Below are positions 22,141 through 29,721 of a DNA stretch of 64,000 nt, in pieces. A model generated the notes under the pieces. That model made no database searches and was not told where the DNA came from. It worked only from the letters and a program-made list of their open reading frames with translations. Source of the stretch: Cyanobacteriota bacterium (GTDB lineage: Bacteria; Acidobacteriota; Vicinamibacteria; Vicinamibacterales; UBA2999); NCBI GenBank assembly GCA_019752015.1, contig JAIEMQ010000027.1, positions 62,001 through 126,000 of the forward strand, in the 5' to 3' direction. A program made the position numbers and the translations under genes. Every line of letters starts with the position of its first letter. Positions within the stretch are counted from its first letter, which is position 1.

Positions 22141-22653
22141 CTACATCGTCGGGCTGCAGGTTGACGACGTCATTTTGATGTCGTCGACCTTCAGCTTCAG
22201 CAGCGTGATTGGAATGTCGCTCTTGTTCGGCACGCTGCCGGGCTGCACGTTCGCATTCGGCGCCGACGTCTTGACGTCCCGGCCGGGACCTTCGATCTCG
22301 ACATTGAAGCCGTTGCCGCTCTCGCCGGCTTTCCACTCAATCTCCGACTTCTCAACGTCAGTGATCTTGCCGGTGATCTGAATGGTGTGGCCCTGGTGGC
22401 CCTTCATCTTGTCGGTCTTCTCGATCCAGTAGTAGCGCTTGCCGAACTTGCCCATGTCGCTGTTGGCGATCGGCCATTCGCGGACGTTGGTCAGGACGAA
22501 CGTATCCTTTTTCTCCGCGGCCACGACGCAGCCCTGCAGCGTGACAGTTGAGCCTTTGTCATATTTCTTCCCGTCCGCCTGGGCTTGGGCTGAAACGGCC
22601 GAGATGCCGGCGGTGAATCCGAGCGCGACAGCAAGTGCGATCACAGTCTTCAT
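22141..22653 (-). CDS. secreted protein of unknown function (OB-fold-like)
   Basis: 170 residues from ATG 22653, with GGGAGA a few bases upstream and a signal peptide (MKTVIALAVALGFTAGI to SAQA). The mature part begins GSTVTLQGCVVAAEKKDTFVLTNV and later HTIQITGKITD, a pattern of beta strands like small OB-fold periplasmic proteins found in Acidobacteriota. One Cys follows LQG; a second lies in the C-terminal SSTCSPTM. No catalytic motif is seen. Its own promoter would lie back to back with the pheA leader. Confidence 0.75.
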   Translation of the reverse strand: MKTVIALAVALGFTAGISAVSAQAQADGKKYDKGSTVTLQGCVVAAEKKDTFVLTNVREWPIANSDMGKFGKRYYWIEKTDKMKGHQGHTIQITGKITDVEKSEIEWKAGESGNGFNVEIEGPGRDVKTSAPNANVQPGSVPNKSDIPITLLKLKVDDIKMTSSTCSPTM

Positions 22654-22704
22654 AGAAGTCTCCCGGGCAGAAGCGTGCATAACGGCTGCCAGAGCCACCT
22701 CGTG

Positions 22705-22710
22705 TATACT
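22705..22710 (+). promoter_or_regulatory. -10 box of the pheA leader transcript
   Basis: TATACT. With the first T at -12, +1 falls on 22717, the G of the leader peptide GTG. No convincing -35 is seen around 22682. Confidence 0.55.
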
Positions 22711-22716
22711 CGGCGC

Positions 22717-22794
22717 GTGAGTTTCGCGGCCCGGTTCTTTAATTCGTTTACCAATAGCGGCGGCTTTAATAGCCGTCCAGGGAGCCGCGTCTGA
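22717..22794 (+). CDS. pheL: Phe-rich leader peptide of the pheA attenuator
   Basis: Twenty-five codons from GTG 22717 to TGA 22792-22794. The start of the peptide is MSFAARFFNSF and a further Phe follows in GGFN, giving Phe at positions 3, 7, 8, 11 and 17. Three of the five codons are TTT, although the genome prefers C-ending codons. It lies between a -10 box and the terminator that precedes pheA. This is the layout of amino-acid-biosynthesis leader peptides: scarcity of charged tRNA-Phe would stall the ribosome here. No Shine-Dalgarno is present and +1 falls on the start codon, so it should be translated as a leaderless message. Confidence 0.75.
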   Translation: MSFAARFFNSFTNSGGFNSRPGSRV

Positions 22795-22878
22795 AGTTTC
22801 AAGTGTAAAGTTTCAAGTTTCAAGTTAACGACTTCACAGACCGCCGCTTCCGAACAGAGGGAGCGGCGGTTTTGCTTT
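22756..22878 (+). terminator. pheA attenuator: antiterminator and terminator
   Basis: The terminator stem is CCGCCGCTTCC (22841-22851) with GGGAGCGGCGG (22859-22869), an 11-bp stem with one G-U pair and a 7-base loop, then TTTTGCTTT. AGCGGCGG (22756-22763), inside the leader coding region, is exactly complementary to CCGCCGCT (22841-22848) and would form the antiterminator. GCGGCT (22760-22765) can instead pair with AGCCGC (22783-22788), sequestering it. A ribosome stalled at Phe7-Phe8 would leave 22756 onward free; completing translation would favour termination. Confidence 0.75.
22797..22829. repeat. 7-bp array inside the pheA leader
   Basis: Units AAGTTTC, AAGTGTA, AAGTTTC, AAGTTTC and AAGTTAA, placed exactly between the leader-peptide stop and the terminator, where a length-flexible spacer is needed. 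Confidence 0.6.
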
Positions 22879-22888
22879 AGGGGCATGT

Positions 22889-24031
22889 ATGACCAGCCAG
22901 GATTTGGCGGCACTACGGAAGAGTCTCGACGACATTGATTCGGTGCTGGTGTCGGCGCTTGGGGAACGGGCGCGCCTGGCGCGGCAGATCGCGAAGGTGA
23001 AGGCCGATGGCGACGGGCCGGTGCGCGACGCCGATCGCGAGACCGCGCTGCTGCAACACCGTTCCGAGGTGGGCGAGCGGCTCGGCCTCGATCCGGCGTT
23101 CGTGCGCCGCATCTTCCGCGAGATCCTGGACGACTCGGTAAGGCGGCAGCACGATGCGCTGCATACGACAGCCGCGGAGGCCGCGCAGGAGATCACCGTC
23201 GCCTTTCAAGGCACCGAGGGCGCCTACGGACATCAGGCGGCGCTGCAACACTTCGCCGTCGCACAGCGTCCGGTTGCCTTCAAGGCCTACGGCAGCTTCA
23301 AGGAGATGCTCGAGGCGGTGATCGAAGGCCACGCCGATCGCGCGATGCTGCCGATTGAAAACACCACGGCAGGATCCGTGTACGAATCGTACGATCTGCT
23401 GCTGCGATTCAACCTCGCGCTCGTCGGCGAAGAGATCGTGGACGTCAGGCATTGCCTGCTTGGCGTCGAGCCGGTGCCGATCGAATCGCTGCGCCGCATC
23501 CACTCGCATTCGCAGGCGTTGTCGCAGTGCAGTGAGTTTCTGTCGACGTTGCGCGAGTGCGAAGGCGTGAGCGCCGCCAATACGGCGCTGGCCGCGAAGC
23601 ACGTCCGCGACCTGAAGAATCCAACCGAAGCCGCCATCGCCAGCGAGGAGGCCGGCGCGCACTTCGGATTGCACGTGTTGAAGCGGGACATCGCCAACCA
23701 GGCGGTCAACTACACGCGTTTCGTCGTCGTGTCCGCCACGCCGGCGGATTGCGATCCGCGAATCGCCGCCAAGGTCTCAATGGTGTTATCGACGCGTCAC
23801 GAGCACGGCGCGCTGGTGCGGTGCCTGAACGTGATCGCCGACGAGGGACTGAACGTCACCAAGCTCGAATCGCGGCCGCGGCCGGGCACGCCGTGGGAGT
23901 ACGTGTTCTACATCGACGTCGAAGGGCACATCGCCTCGCCCCGGATGCAGGCGGCGCTGGCGGGCCTGGCCGAGCGGACAGTGTTCGTGAAGGTGCTGGG
24001 GTGTTACCCGGCGAGGGAACTACCCCGTTAG
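22889..24031 (+). CDS. pheA: chorismate mutase / prephenate dehydratase (P-protein)
   Basis: 380 residues from ATG 22889. Catalyses the first two steps from chorismate to phenylpyruvate. Residues 1-90 are an AroQ-type chorismate mutase ([20 protein letters not shown], then [10 protein letters not shown]). Residues about 100-285 are prephenate dehydratase ([27 protein letters not shown]) with the catalytic Thr in NYTRFVVV. Residues about 290-375 are an ACT domain with LESRPRPG, the Phe-binding motif for feedback inhibition. An attenuator upstream adds transcriptional control, so both enzyme activity and expression should respond to Phe. Confidence 0.96.
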   Translation: MTSQDLAALRKSLDDIDSVLVSALGERARLARQIAKVKADGDGPVRDADRETALLQHRSEVGERLGLDPAFVRRIFREILDDSVRRQHDALHTTAAEAAQEITVAFQGTEGAYGHQAALQHFAVAQRPVAFKAYGSFKEMLEAVIEGHADRAMLPIENTTAGSVYESYDLLLRFNLALVGEEIVDVRHCLLGVEPVPIESLRRIHSHSQALSQCSEFLSTLRECEGVSAANTALAAKHVRDLKNPTEAAIASEEAGAHFGLHVLKRDIANQAVNYTRFVVVSATPADCDPRIAAKVSMVLSTRHEHGALVRCLNVIADEGLNVTKLESRPRPGTPWEYVFYIDVEGHIASPRMQAALAGLAERTVFVKVLGCYPARELPR

Positions 24032-24036
24032 GAACA

Positions 24037-24068
24037 ATCCGGCTAAAGCCGGATGCTCCAGATATAAT
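24037..24068 (+). promoter_or_regulatory. ndk promoter with palindrome
   Basis: ATCCGGC-TAAA-GCCGGAT (24037-24054) is a perfect 7-bp inverted repeat over the -35 position. TATAAT follows at 24063-24068 and the ATG begins at 24078, leaving a leader of about three bases. The palindrome may be an operator or the end of the pheA transcript; it has no U-run. Confidence 0.5.
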
Positions 24069-24077
24069 CGATCGGAT

Positions 24078-24488
24078 ATGGAACGAACGTTTGCGATCAT
24101 CAAGCCGGACGCCGTCAAGAAGGGCGTGACGGGACAGATTTTGGCGCGCATCGAGAACGCCGGCTTCAAGGTCCGCGCCATGCGCATGATTCACATGAGC
24201 AAGGCCGAGGCCGAAGGCTTCTACTACGTTCACAAGGCGCGCCCGTTCTTCGGCGGCCTGACGGATTTCATGTCGTCGGGACCGTGCGTGGTGCTGTGCC
24301 TCGAGGCCGACGGCGCGATCAAGAAATGGCGCGACCTGATGGGCGCGACCGATCCCGCAACGGCGAAGGCCGGCACCATGCGCAAGGACTTCGGCGCGTC
24401 GATCGACAACAACGCGACGCACGGATCGGACGCGCCGGAAACGGCGGCGTTCGAGCTCGGCTATTTCTTCCGAGGGATGGAGCTGTAG
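24078..24488 (+). CDS. ndk: nucleoside diphosphate kinase
   Basis: 136 residues, the standard short form. Transfers the gamma-phosphate of ATP to NDPs through a phosphohistidine, here the His of [22 protein letters not shown] at the start and [27 protein letters not shown] in the middle are diagnostic. The transcript appears to start within a few bases of the ATG and lacks a Shine-Dalgarno. dcd starts four bases after the stop, so nucleotide-balance genes are paired. Confidence 0.96.
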   Translation: MERTFAIIKPDAVKKGVTGQILARIENAGFKVRAMRMIHMSKAEAEGFYYVHKARPFFGGLTDFMSSGPCVVLCLEADGAIKKWRDLMGATDPATAKAGTMRKDFGASIDNNATHGSDAPETAAFELGYFFRGMEL

Positions 24489-24492
24489 CGCG

Positions 24493-25047
24493 ATGGCGAT
24501 CAAGTCCGATCGCTGGATTCGGAAGATGGCTCTCGAGCACGGCATGATCGAGCCGTTCGAGGATCGACAGGTCAGAAAAGGCGTGGTGTCGTACGGCGTC
24601 TCGTCGTACGGCTACGACTGCCGCGTCGGCAACGATTTCAAGGTGTTCACCAACGTCTATAACACGGTGGTCGATCCGAAGAATTTCGATCCGCAGTCGT
24701 TCGTCGACATCAAGGCGGACGTCTGCATTGTGCCGCCGAACTCGTTCGCGCTCGCCTCGACGGTGGAATACTTCCGCATCCCGCGCGATGTGTTGACGGT
24801 GTGCCTCGGCAAGTCCACCTACGCGCGCTGCGGCATCATCGTCAACGTGACGCCGTTCGAGCCGGAGTGGGAAGGCCACGTCACGATCGAGATCTCGAAC
24901 ACCACGCCGCTGCCGGCGAAGATCTACGCCAACGAAGGCATTGCGCAGGTGCTGTTCTTCCAGAGCGACGAGGCGTGTGAGATCTCGTACAAGGACAAGA
25001 AGGGCAAATACCAGGCACAGCGCGGAGTGACGCTGCCGAAGATTTAG
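24493..25047 (+). CDS. dcd: dCTP deaminase
   Basis: 184 residues. Deaminates dCTP to dUTP for thymidylate supply. [26 protein letters not shown] and the active-site [28 protein letters not shown] are intact, with the catalytic Glu in TIEISN. The C-terminal [12 protein letters not shown] closes over the nucleotide. Length and the trimer motifs fit the monofunctional enzyme; a deaminase/dUTPase fusion is less likely. It directly follows ndk and is followed by an 8-bp array leading into the next start. Confidence 0.95.
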   Translation: MAIKSDRWIRKMALEHGMIEPFEDRQVRKGVVSYGVSSYGYDCRVGNDFKVFTNVYNTVVDPKNFDPQSFVDIKADVCIVPPNSFALASTVEYFRIPRDVLTVCLGKSTYARCGIIVNVTPFEPEWEGHVTIEISNTTPLPAKIYANEGIAQVLFFQSDEACEISYKDKKGKYQAQRGVTLPKI

Positions 25048-25076
25048 TGATTTGGTGAGCTGGTGATCTCGTGATT
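25048..25076. repeat. degenerate 8-bp array that supplies a start codon
   Basis: Units near GGTGATCT (AGTGATTT overlapping the dcd stop, GGTGAGCT, GGTGATCT, CGTGATTC). They fill the gap between the dcd stop and the next gene; the last unit contains the GTG start at 25071. Confidence 0.6.
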
Positions 25077-25616
25077 CGGAAGTTCAAAGACGTTGTGCCT
25101 TCGGTCGATGCATCGGCGTACGTCGACGAAAGCGCCCAGGTCATCGGCGACGTGCACATTGGCGCCGAGTCGTCTGTCTGGATGAACGTGGTGATTCGCG
25201 GCGATGTGAATCACATCCGCATCGGCAAGCGCACCAACATCCAGGATCTGACCGTGGTGCACGTGATGCGGGAGACGCATCCGACCGTTATTGGTGACGA
25301 AGTCACGATCGGTCATTCGGCGGTGATTCATGGCTGCACGATCGAGAACCGCGTGCTGATTGGCATGCAGGCGATGCTCCTCAACGGCGTGCATGTCGAG
25401 CAGGATTGCATCATTGCCGCAGGCACCCTGTTGACCGAGGGGACCCGGATTCCCGCCGGGTCGCTGGTGATGGGCAGCCCCGGGAAGGTGAAACGCCCGC
25501 TCAACGAGGCGGAGCTCGCCGAGATTCGCCGGCTGTCGCAGGCCTACGTGAATTACCGACTGGACTATGCGCGGGAACCGGGAGCCGGGAACCGGAAGCC
25601 GGAACAGGAATCGTGA
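25071..25616 (+). CDS. gamma carbonic anhydrase-like protein (left-handed beta-helix)
   Basis: 181 residues from GTG 25071. Hexapeptide repeats (VIGDVHIGAESSVWMNVVIRG, with I-G-x-x-x-N-I-Q later) build a left-handed beta-helix. Three candidate zinc ligands are the His residues of TVVHVM, TIGHSA and VIHGC. This is the YrdA/PaaY/CaiE-like group, where carbonic anhydrase activity varies between members. The last residues (REPGAGNRKPEQES) are encoded by a 7-bp repeat array and lie outside the fold. The stop overlaps the hisS GTG start. Confidence 0.88.
   Translation: MIRKFKDVVPSVDASAYVDESAQVIGDVHIGAESSVWMNVVIRGDVNHIRIGKRTNIQDLTVVHVMRETHPTVIGDEVTIGHSAVIHGCTIENRVLIGMQAMLLNGVHVEQDCIIAAGTLLTEGTRIPAGSLVMGSPGKVKRPLNEAELAEIRRLSQAYVNYRLDYAREPGAGNRKPEQES
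25572..25606. repeat. 7-bp array forming the C-terminus of the carbonic anhydrase-like gene
   Basis: Five units near CGGGAAC/CGGGAGC. Since seven is not a multiple of three, they encode the repeating-frame tail REPGAGNRKPE. The same unit occurs at 40395-40422. Confidence 0.7.
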
Positions 25617-26947
25617 ATACAGGTCCCGCACGCGGAATGCGCGACTTCCTGCCGGAAGACGTGCGGCGCCGGCAGTACGTGATCGGCGTGATCGCCGACG
25701 TGTATCAGAAGTACGGCTTCGAGCCGCTCGAGACGCCGGCGGTCGAGAACATAGAAACTTTGTTGGGTAAGTACGGTGATGAGGGTGACAAACTAATCTT
25801 CAAGATTCTTAAACGTGGCGAGGGTGAACAGACCGGCCAAGCCGATCTCGCCCTACGCTACGATTTGACAGTGCCACTTGCGCGTGTCGTCGCGGAACAC
25901 CGCGGACAGCTTCCCAAGTTCTTCAAGAGATATCAAATTCAGCCGGTCTGGCGAGCTGATAGACCCCAAAAGGGTCGCTTTCGCGAGTTCTATCAATGCG
26001 ACGTCGATTCGATAGGTTCCAGGTCGATGCTAGTGGAAGCGGAACTTCTTGCATCTGCTGCAGACGTATTGAAGCGGCTAGGTTTCAACGACTTTCGGAT
26101 TGTCATCAATCATCGGCAGCTTCTAATGGCGATTCTGCGGGACTCTGAGGTACCGGTGGAGCGTTATTCCGAGGCAATTGTCCTGATGGACAAGATGGAC
26201 AAACTTGGTCGTGATGGGGTTCGCGCTGAGTTTGAAGAGAAAGGATTTGATGCCGCCGTATCAAATCGCATTCTGAATCGCTTGGGTGCTGAGTACCGGA
26301 CTGATTGGCTCGATTGGATCGAGCGCGATTTGACACTCTTGGGAGAAGACGGTCGTAAGGGAATTGATGAACTTCGCGAAATTCTTAGGCTTTCAGAATC
26401 TACTAGTGCGGGATCACATCTCAGAATCGAACCGAGCTTGGCACGGGGGCTCTCTTACTATACGGGCTCGATTTTCGAGATTCGCGTCGCCGATCTTGCT
26501 GGGAGCCTCGGTGGTGGTGGCCGATACGACAAGCTCGTCGGAATGTTTTCGAAGCAGGATGTGCCTGCATGCGGCATCTCGCTGGGCCTCGAACGCATCC
26601 TCGTCGTGATGGGCGAGCGCAACATGTTCCCGGAATCGGTGGTGTCGACGCCGGCGGACGTGATGGTCGTGCAGTGGTTTGCCAATCGCACCAACATGTA
26701 TCTGGCCTTCGCCACCGAGCTGCGCGAGGCCGGCTTGCGCGTGGAGCTCTATCCCGAATCGCCGATTGAAGACGGCAAGAAGGTCGGCGACAAGCAGTTC
26801 AAGCATGCGGCGGCGCGCGGCATTCCATTCGTCGCGGTCATCGGCGGCGATGAGCTGGCACACGACACGGTGGCAATCAAGAACATGAAGACAGGCGAGC
26901 AGAAGTCGGTGGCTCGCGCGGACGTTGTTAAATGGCTGAACAGTTAG
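25613..26947 (+). CDS. hisS: histidyl-tRNA synthetase
   Basis: 444 residues from GTG 25613, which overlaps the preceding stop as GTGA. Class II motifs: RGMRDFLPEDV at the start, LRYDLTVPLAR (motif 1 region), FKRYQIQPVWRADRPQKGRF, then REFYQCDVDSIG (motif 2). The histidine-specific GLSYYTG segment and the motif 3 region CGISLGLERIL follow. The C-terminal anticodon domain carries VVQWFANRTNMYLA and DKQFKHAAARGIP. From about 25750 to 26540 GC content and codon choice drop sharply relative to both ends of the same gene, suggesting an internal segment obtained by recombination. The frame is intact. Its end overlaps aspS by 16 bases. Confidence 0.95.
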   Translation: MNTGPARGMRDFLPEDVRRRQYVIGVIADVYQKYGFEPLETPAVENIETLLGKYGDEGDKLIFKILKRGEGEQTGQADLALRYDLTVPLARVVAEHRGQLPKFFKRYQIQPVWRADRPQKGRFREFYQCDVDSIGSRSMLVEAELLASAADVLKRLGFNDFRIVINHRQLLMAILRDSEVPVERYSEAIVLMDKMDKLGRDGVRAEFEEKGFDAAVSNRILNRLGAEYRTDWLDWIERDLTLLGEDGRKGIDELREILRLSESTSAGSHLRIEPSLARGLSYYTGSIFEIRVADLAGSLGGGGRYDKLVGMFSKQDVPACGISLGLERILVVMGERNMFPESVVSTPADVMVVQWFANRTNMYLAFATELREAGLRVELYPESPIEDGKKVGDKQFKHAAARGIPFVAVIGGDELAHDTVAIKNMKTGEQKSVARADVVKWLNS

Positions 26948-28695
26948 GATCCCTCGCTCGAACCCACACCTGCGGCGCCCTTCGTCCATCCGACGTGGGC
27001 ACGAATGCCGTCCTGCTCGGATGGGTGCATCGCGTGCGCGATCTCGGCTCGCTGCTGTTCCTCGACGTGCGCGATCGTCATGGCCTGACGCAAGTCATCA
27101 TCGAGGGCGACGAGAAGATGCTCGAGCGCGCCAAGCGCGTCCGCTCCGAGTTCGTCGTCGCCGTGCTGGGCGAGGTCGAGCGCCGCTCGGCGGACACCAT
27201 CAACAAGGATCTGCCGACCGGCGAAGTCGAAATCCGCGCCAGGGAGCTGCGCGTCCTCAACGAAGCGAAGACGCCGCCGTTCTCGATCGCGGAAGATCAG
27301 AACGTCTCGGAAGAGACGCGTCTCAAGTACCGCTATCTCGATCTGCGCCGCCCGCAGCTGCAGCACAACATCGGATTGCGGCATCGCATCACGATGGCGC
27401 TGCGCAAGTATTTCGACGAGCAGGGCTTCTACGAGATCGAGACGCCGATCCTGACCAAGTCAACGCCGGAAGGCGCGCGCGATTTCCTGGTGCCGGCGCG
27501 CGTGCATCCGGGCGAGTACTACGCGCTGCCGCAGTCGCCGCAGATCTTCAAGCAGATCCTGATGATCGCCGGCTTCGATCGCTACGTGCAGATCGCGCGG
27601 TGTTTCCGCGACGAGGCGCTGCGAGCCGATCGCCAGCTCGAATTCACGCAGGTGGACCTCGAGATGTCGTTCGCGACGCCGCCGCTCGTCTTCGAGATCG
27701 TCGAAGGCGCGCTCGCCGCGTGCTTCAAGGAAATCGGCGTGGACATTCCGCGGCCGTTCAAGCGCATGCCGTATGCGGAGGCCATGGCGAAGTACGGATC
27801 GGACAAGCCGGATCTGCGATTCGGTCTCGAGATCCAGGACTTCGGCCCGCTGTTCGCGCAATCCCCGTTCGGAATCTTCCGCGAGGCCGTCGAGCACGGC
27901 GGCACAATTCGCGGCTTTGTGATCCCGGGCGCCGCCAAGTACTCGCGCCGCGAGGTCGACGAGCTCGTCGAGCAGGCGAAGCAGGCGGGCGCCGCCGGCC
28001 TGGTCTACGCGCGCTATACGGCCGAAGGCGTGCAGGTGTCGGCGAAGCCGATCGGCGAAGAAGGCGCGCGCAAGGTGCTCGAGGCGTCTGGCGCGCAAAA
28101 AGAAGATCTGCTCCTGCTGGCGTCGGGCGCGGCCGATGCCGCATCGAAGGTGCTCGGACAGCTGCGCCTGCAGGTCGCCAAGAAGGAAAACCTGGTTCCG
28201 GAAGGCAAGTGGGAGTTGACGTGGGTCACCGATTTTCCGCTGTTCGACTGGAACGCGGACGAGAAGCGCTGGGACTCCGTGAACCATCCCTTCACGGCGC
28301 CGCGTGAAGAAGATCTGCACATGCTCGAGTCGGATCCAGGCAAAGTCCTGGCCAAGGCCTACGACGTGATTCTGAACGGCTGGGAGCTTGGTGGTGGATC
28401 GATCCGTATTCACGATCGCGAGACGCAGGCCAAGGTGTTCCGTCTGCTCGGCATGACCGACGAGGATGCCAAGAACCGCTTTGGCTTCTTTCTCGAGTCG
28501 CTCGAGTACGGCACGCCGCCGCACGGCGGCCTCGCGCTCGGCCTCGATCGCATCTGCGCGTTGCTGGCGGGCGAGACGTCGATTCGCGAAGTGATCCCGT
28601 TCCCGAAGACGACGCAAGCGGTGGATTTGATGTGCGACGCGCCGTCAACGGTCGATCCCCGTCAACTGCGCGAGCTCCACATCAAGAATATTTAG
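26932..28695 (+). CDS. aspS: aspartyl-tRNA synthetase
   Basis: 587 residues, bacterial type with the extra GAD domain. An OB-fold N-terminus (VLLGWVHRVRDLGSLLFLDVRDR) binds the anticodon. KYRYLDLRRPQLQHN, TPILTKSTPEGARDFLVP, LPQSPQIFKQILMIAG and CFRDEALRADRQLEFTQ are typical. It ends GLALGLDRICALLAGE, then IREVIPFPKT. It starts inside hisS, so the two synthetases are coupled. Discriminating versus non-discriminating (Asp/Asn) behaviour cannot be settled here; no Asn-tRNA system is in view. Confidence 0.96.
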   Translation: MAEQLGSLARTHTCGALRPSDVGTNAVLLGWVHRVRDLGSLLFLDVRDRHGLTQVIIEGDEKMLERAKRVRSEFVVAVLGEVERRSADTINKDLPTGEVEIRARELRVLNEAKTPPFSIAEDQNVSEETRLKYRYLDLRRPQLQHNIGLRHRITMALRKYFDEQGFYEIETPILTKSTPEGARDFLVPARVHPGEYYALPQSPQIFKQILMIAGFDRYVQIARCFRDEALRADRQLEFTQVDLEMSFATPPLVFEIVEGALAACFKEIGVDIPRPFKRMPYAEAMAKYGSDKPDLRFGLEIQDFGPLFAQSPFGIFREAVEHGGTIRGFVIPGAAKYSRREVDELVEQAKQAGAAGLVYARYTAEGVQVSAKPIGEEGARKVLEASGAQKEDLLLLASGAADAASKVLGQLRLQVAKKENLVPEGKWELTWVTDFPLFDWNADEKRWDSVNHPFTAPREEDLHMLESDPGKVLAKAYDVILNGWELGGGSIRIHDRETQAKVFRLLGMTDEDAKNRFGFFLESLEYGTPPHGGLALGLDRICALLAGETSIREVIPFPKTTQAVDLMCDAPSTVDPRQLRELHIKNI

Positions 28696-28700
28696 ACGAT

Positions 28701-29042
28701 ATGCCGCTGCTCTTTTCGTACGGAACGCTCCAACAAGAAGAAGTCCAGCTCTCGACGTTCGGCCGGAAGCTCAACGGCGAGAAGGATCTCCTCACCGGCT
28801 ATGAGCCGTCACTTGTCAAGATTGCCGATCCGGAGGTCGCCAGGCGGCTGCAGAAGCTGCATCACGACAACGTCAGCAAGACAGACGACGAGTGGAGCAA
28901 CGTGCAGGGCACGGTGTTCGAGGTGACGGACGAAGAGCTGGCGAAGTCGGACGCCTTCGAAGCGCAGTTCAATTACCAGCGGATCATCGTGCCGCTCGCC
29001 TCGGGCAACGAGGCGTGGGTCTACGTGCACGCCGGGCGATGA
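28701..29042 (+). CDS. gamma-glutamylcyclotransferase (AIG2/GGCT) family protein
   Basis: 113 residues from ATG 28701, five bases after aspS. MPLLFSYGTLQQEEVQLSTF is the family signature; the YGTL loop binds the substrate. The acidic catalytic residue is expected in the TDEELAKSDAFEAQFNYQR segment, and the Glu of DAFEAQFNYQR fits. Members release 5-oxoproline from gamma-glutamyl amines, but many bacterial ones are uncharacterised. The stop overlaps a short signal-peptide frame (ATGA). Confidence 0.8.
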   Translation: MPLLFSYGTLQQEEVQLSTFGRKLNGEKDLLTGYEPSLVKIADPEVARRLQKLHHDNVSKTDDEWSNVQGTVFEVTDEELAKSDAFEAQFNYQRIIVPLASGNEAWVYVHAGR

Positions 29043-29721
29043 GAATCGCCGCGGTGTTTCCGGCGCTCGCGCTCGTCATCCTCGGCGGCTGTTCATAAGG
29101 TACCTGAGACAACCGTGGAACGATTGCGTGCTGATCAAGATTGAATCGGGCCACGTCCATGTTCAGCGGCTCGAGTGGTACGACTCGTCCTACGACAAGG
29201 GTTATCAAGGTGTGATCGGCGTGATTGCGCTGCCAGATTCCAGGTACGCGTTGGTCGCCGTTCAGCGAAGCTCCGATCTCGTGGTTCACGACCTCGAGAC
29301 CGGCAAGACGGCGCGCAAAGTCACGCTCGGGGCGCGCGCCGGCAATCCGCAGCTGGCTCTTCGCAACGACGGAAAAGAAGTTTGGGCCACCGACTACGAC
29401 ACGCTTGTCGTCGTCGACACGGCATCGTGGCAGGTCCTGCGAACGAAACGGCTCCAGCGCGCGCTGCCAGGCACGGGTCTCTTCATCGGCGACTATTCAT
29501 TCTCGGCCGACGGGACGTGCTGTCTGGCGCGGCCCTATAGTGGCGACGTGGTGGCGCTGAGCGGGCGGCTGAAGATTGTGAAATCGGCAAAGATGGGACG
29601 CCAGCCGCTCGAGGCGATCGAGCTTCCAGACGGGGAAGTGATCGCGCGTGACTGGAAGACAGGCGATTTGTTGCGGGGCCGGATGGAACCCTATAGCTGG
29701 ATCAAGGCACTGTGGTCATGA
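29039..29721 (+). pseudogene. lipoprotein beta-propeller gene, split by frameshift
   Basis: ATG 29039 opens a perfect lipoprotein signal peptide (MRIAAVFPALALVILGGCS) that stops at TAA 29096. In the next frame, reading straight across the same point, RYLRQPWNDCVLIKIESGHV continues as a 200-residue beta-propeller-like protein (VIALPDSRYALVAVQRSSD, VHDLETGKTARKVTLG, VWATDYDTLVVVDTA) to 29721. One indel near 29088-29098 would join them. If real and not a sequencing error, the body may still be made from GTG 29128 as a non-exported 197-residue protein. Confidence 0.6.
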
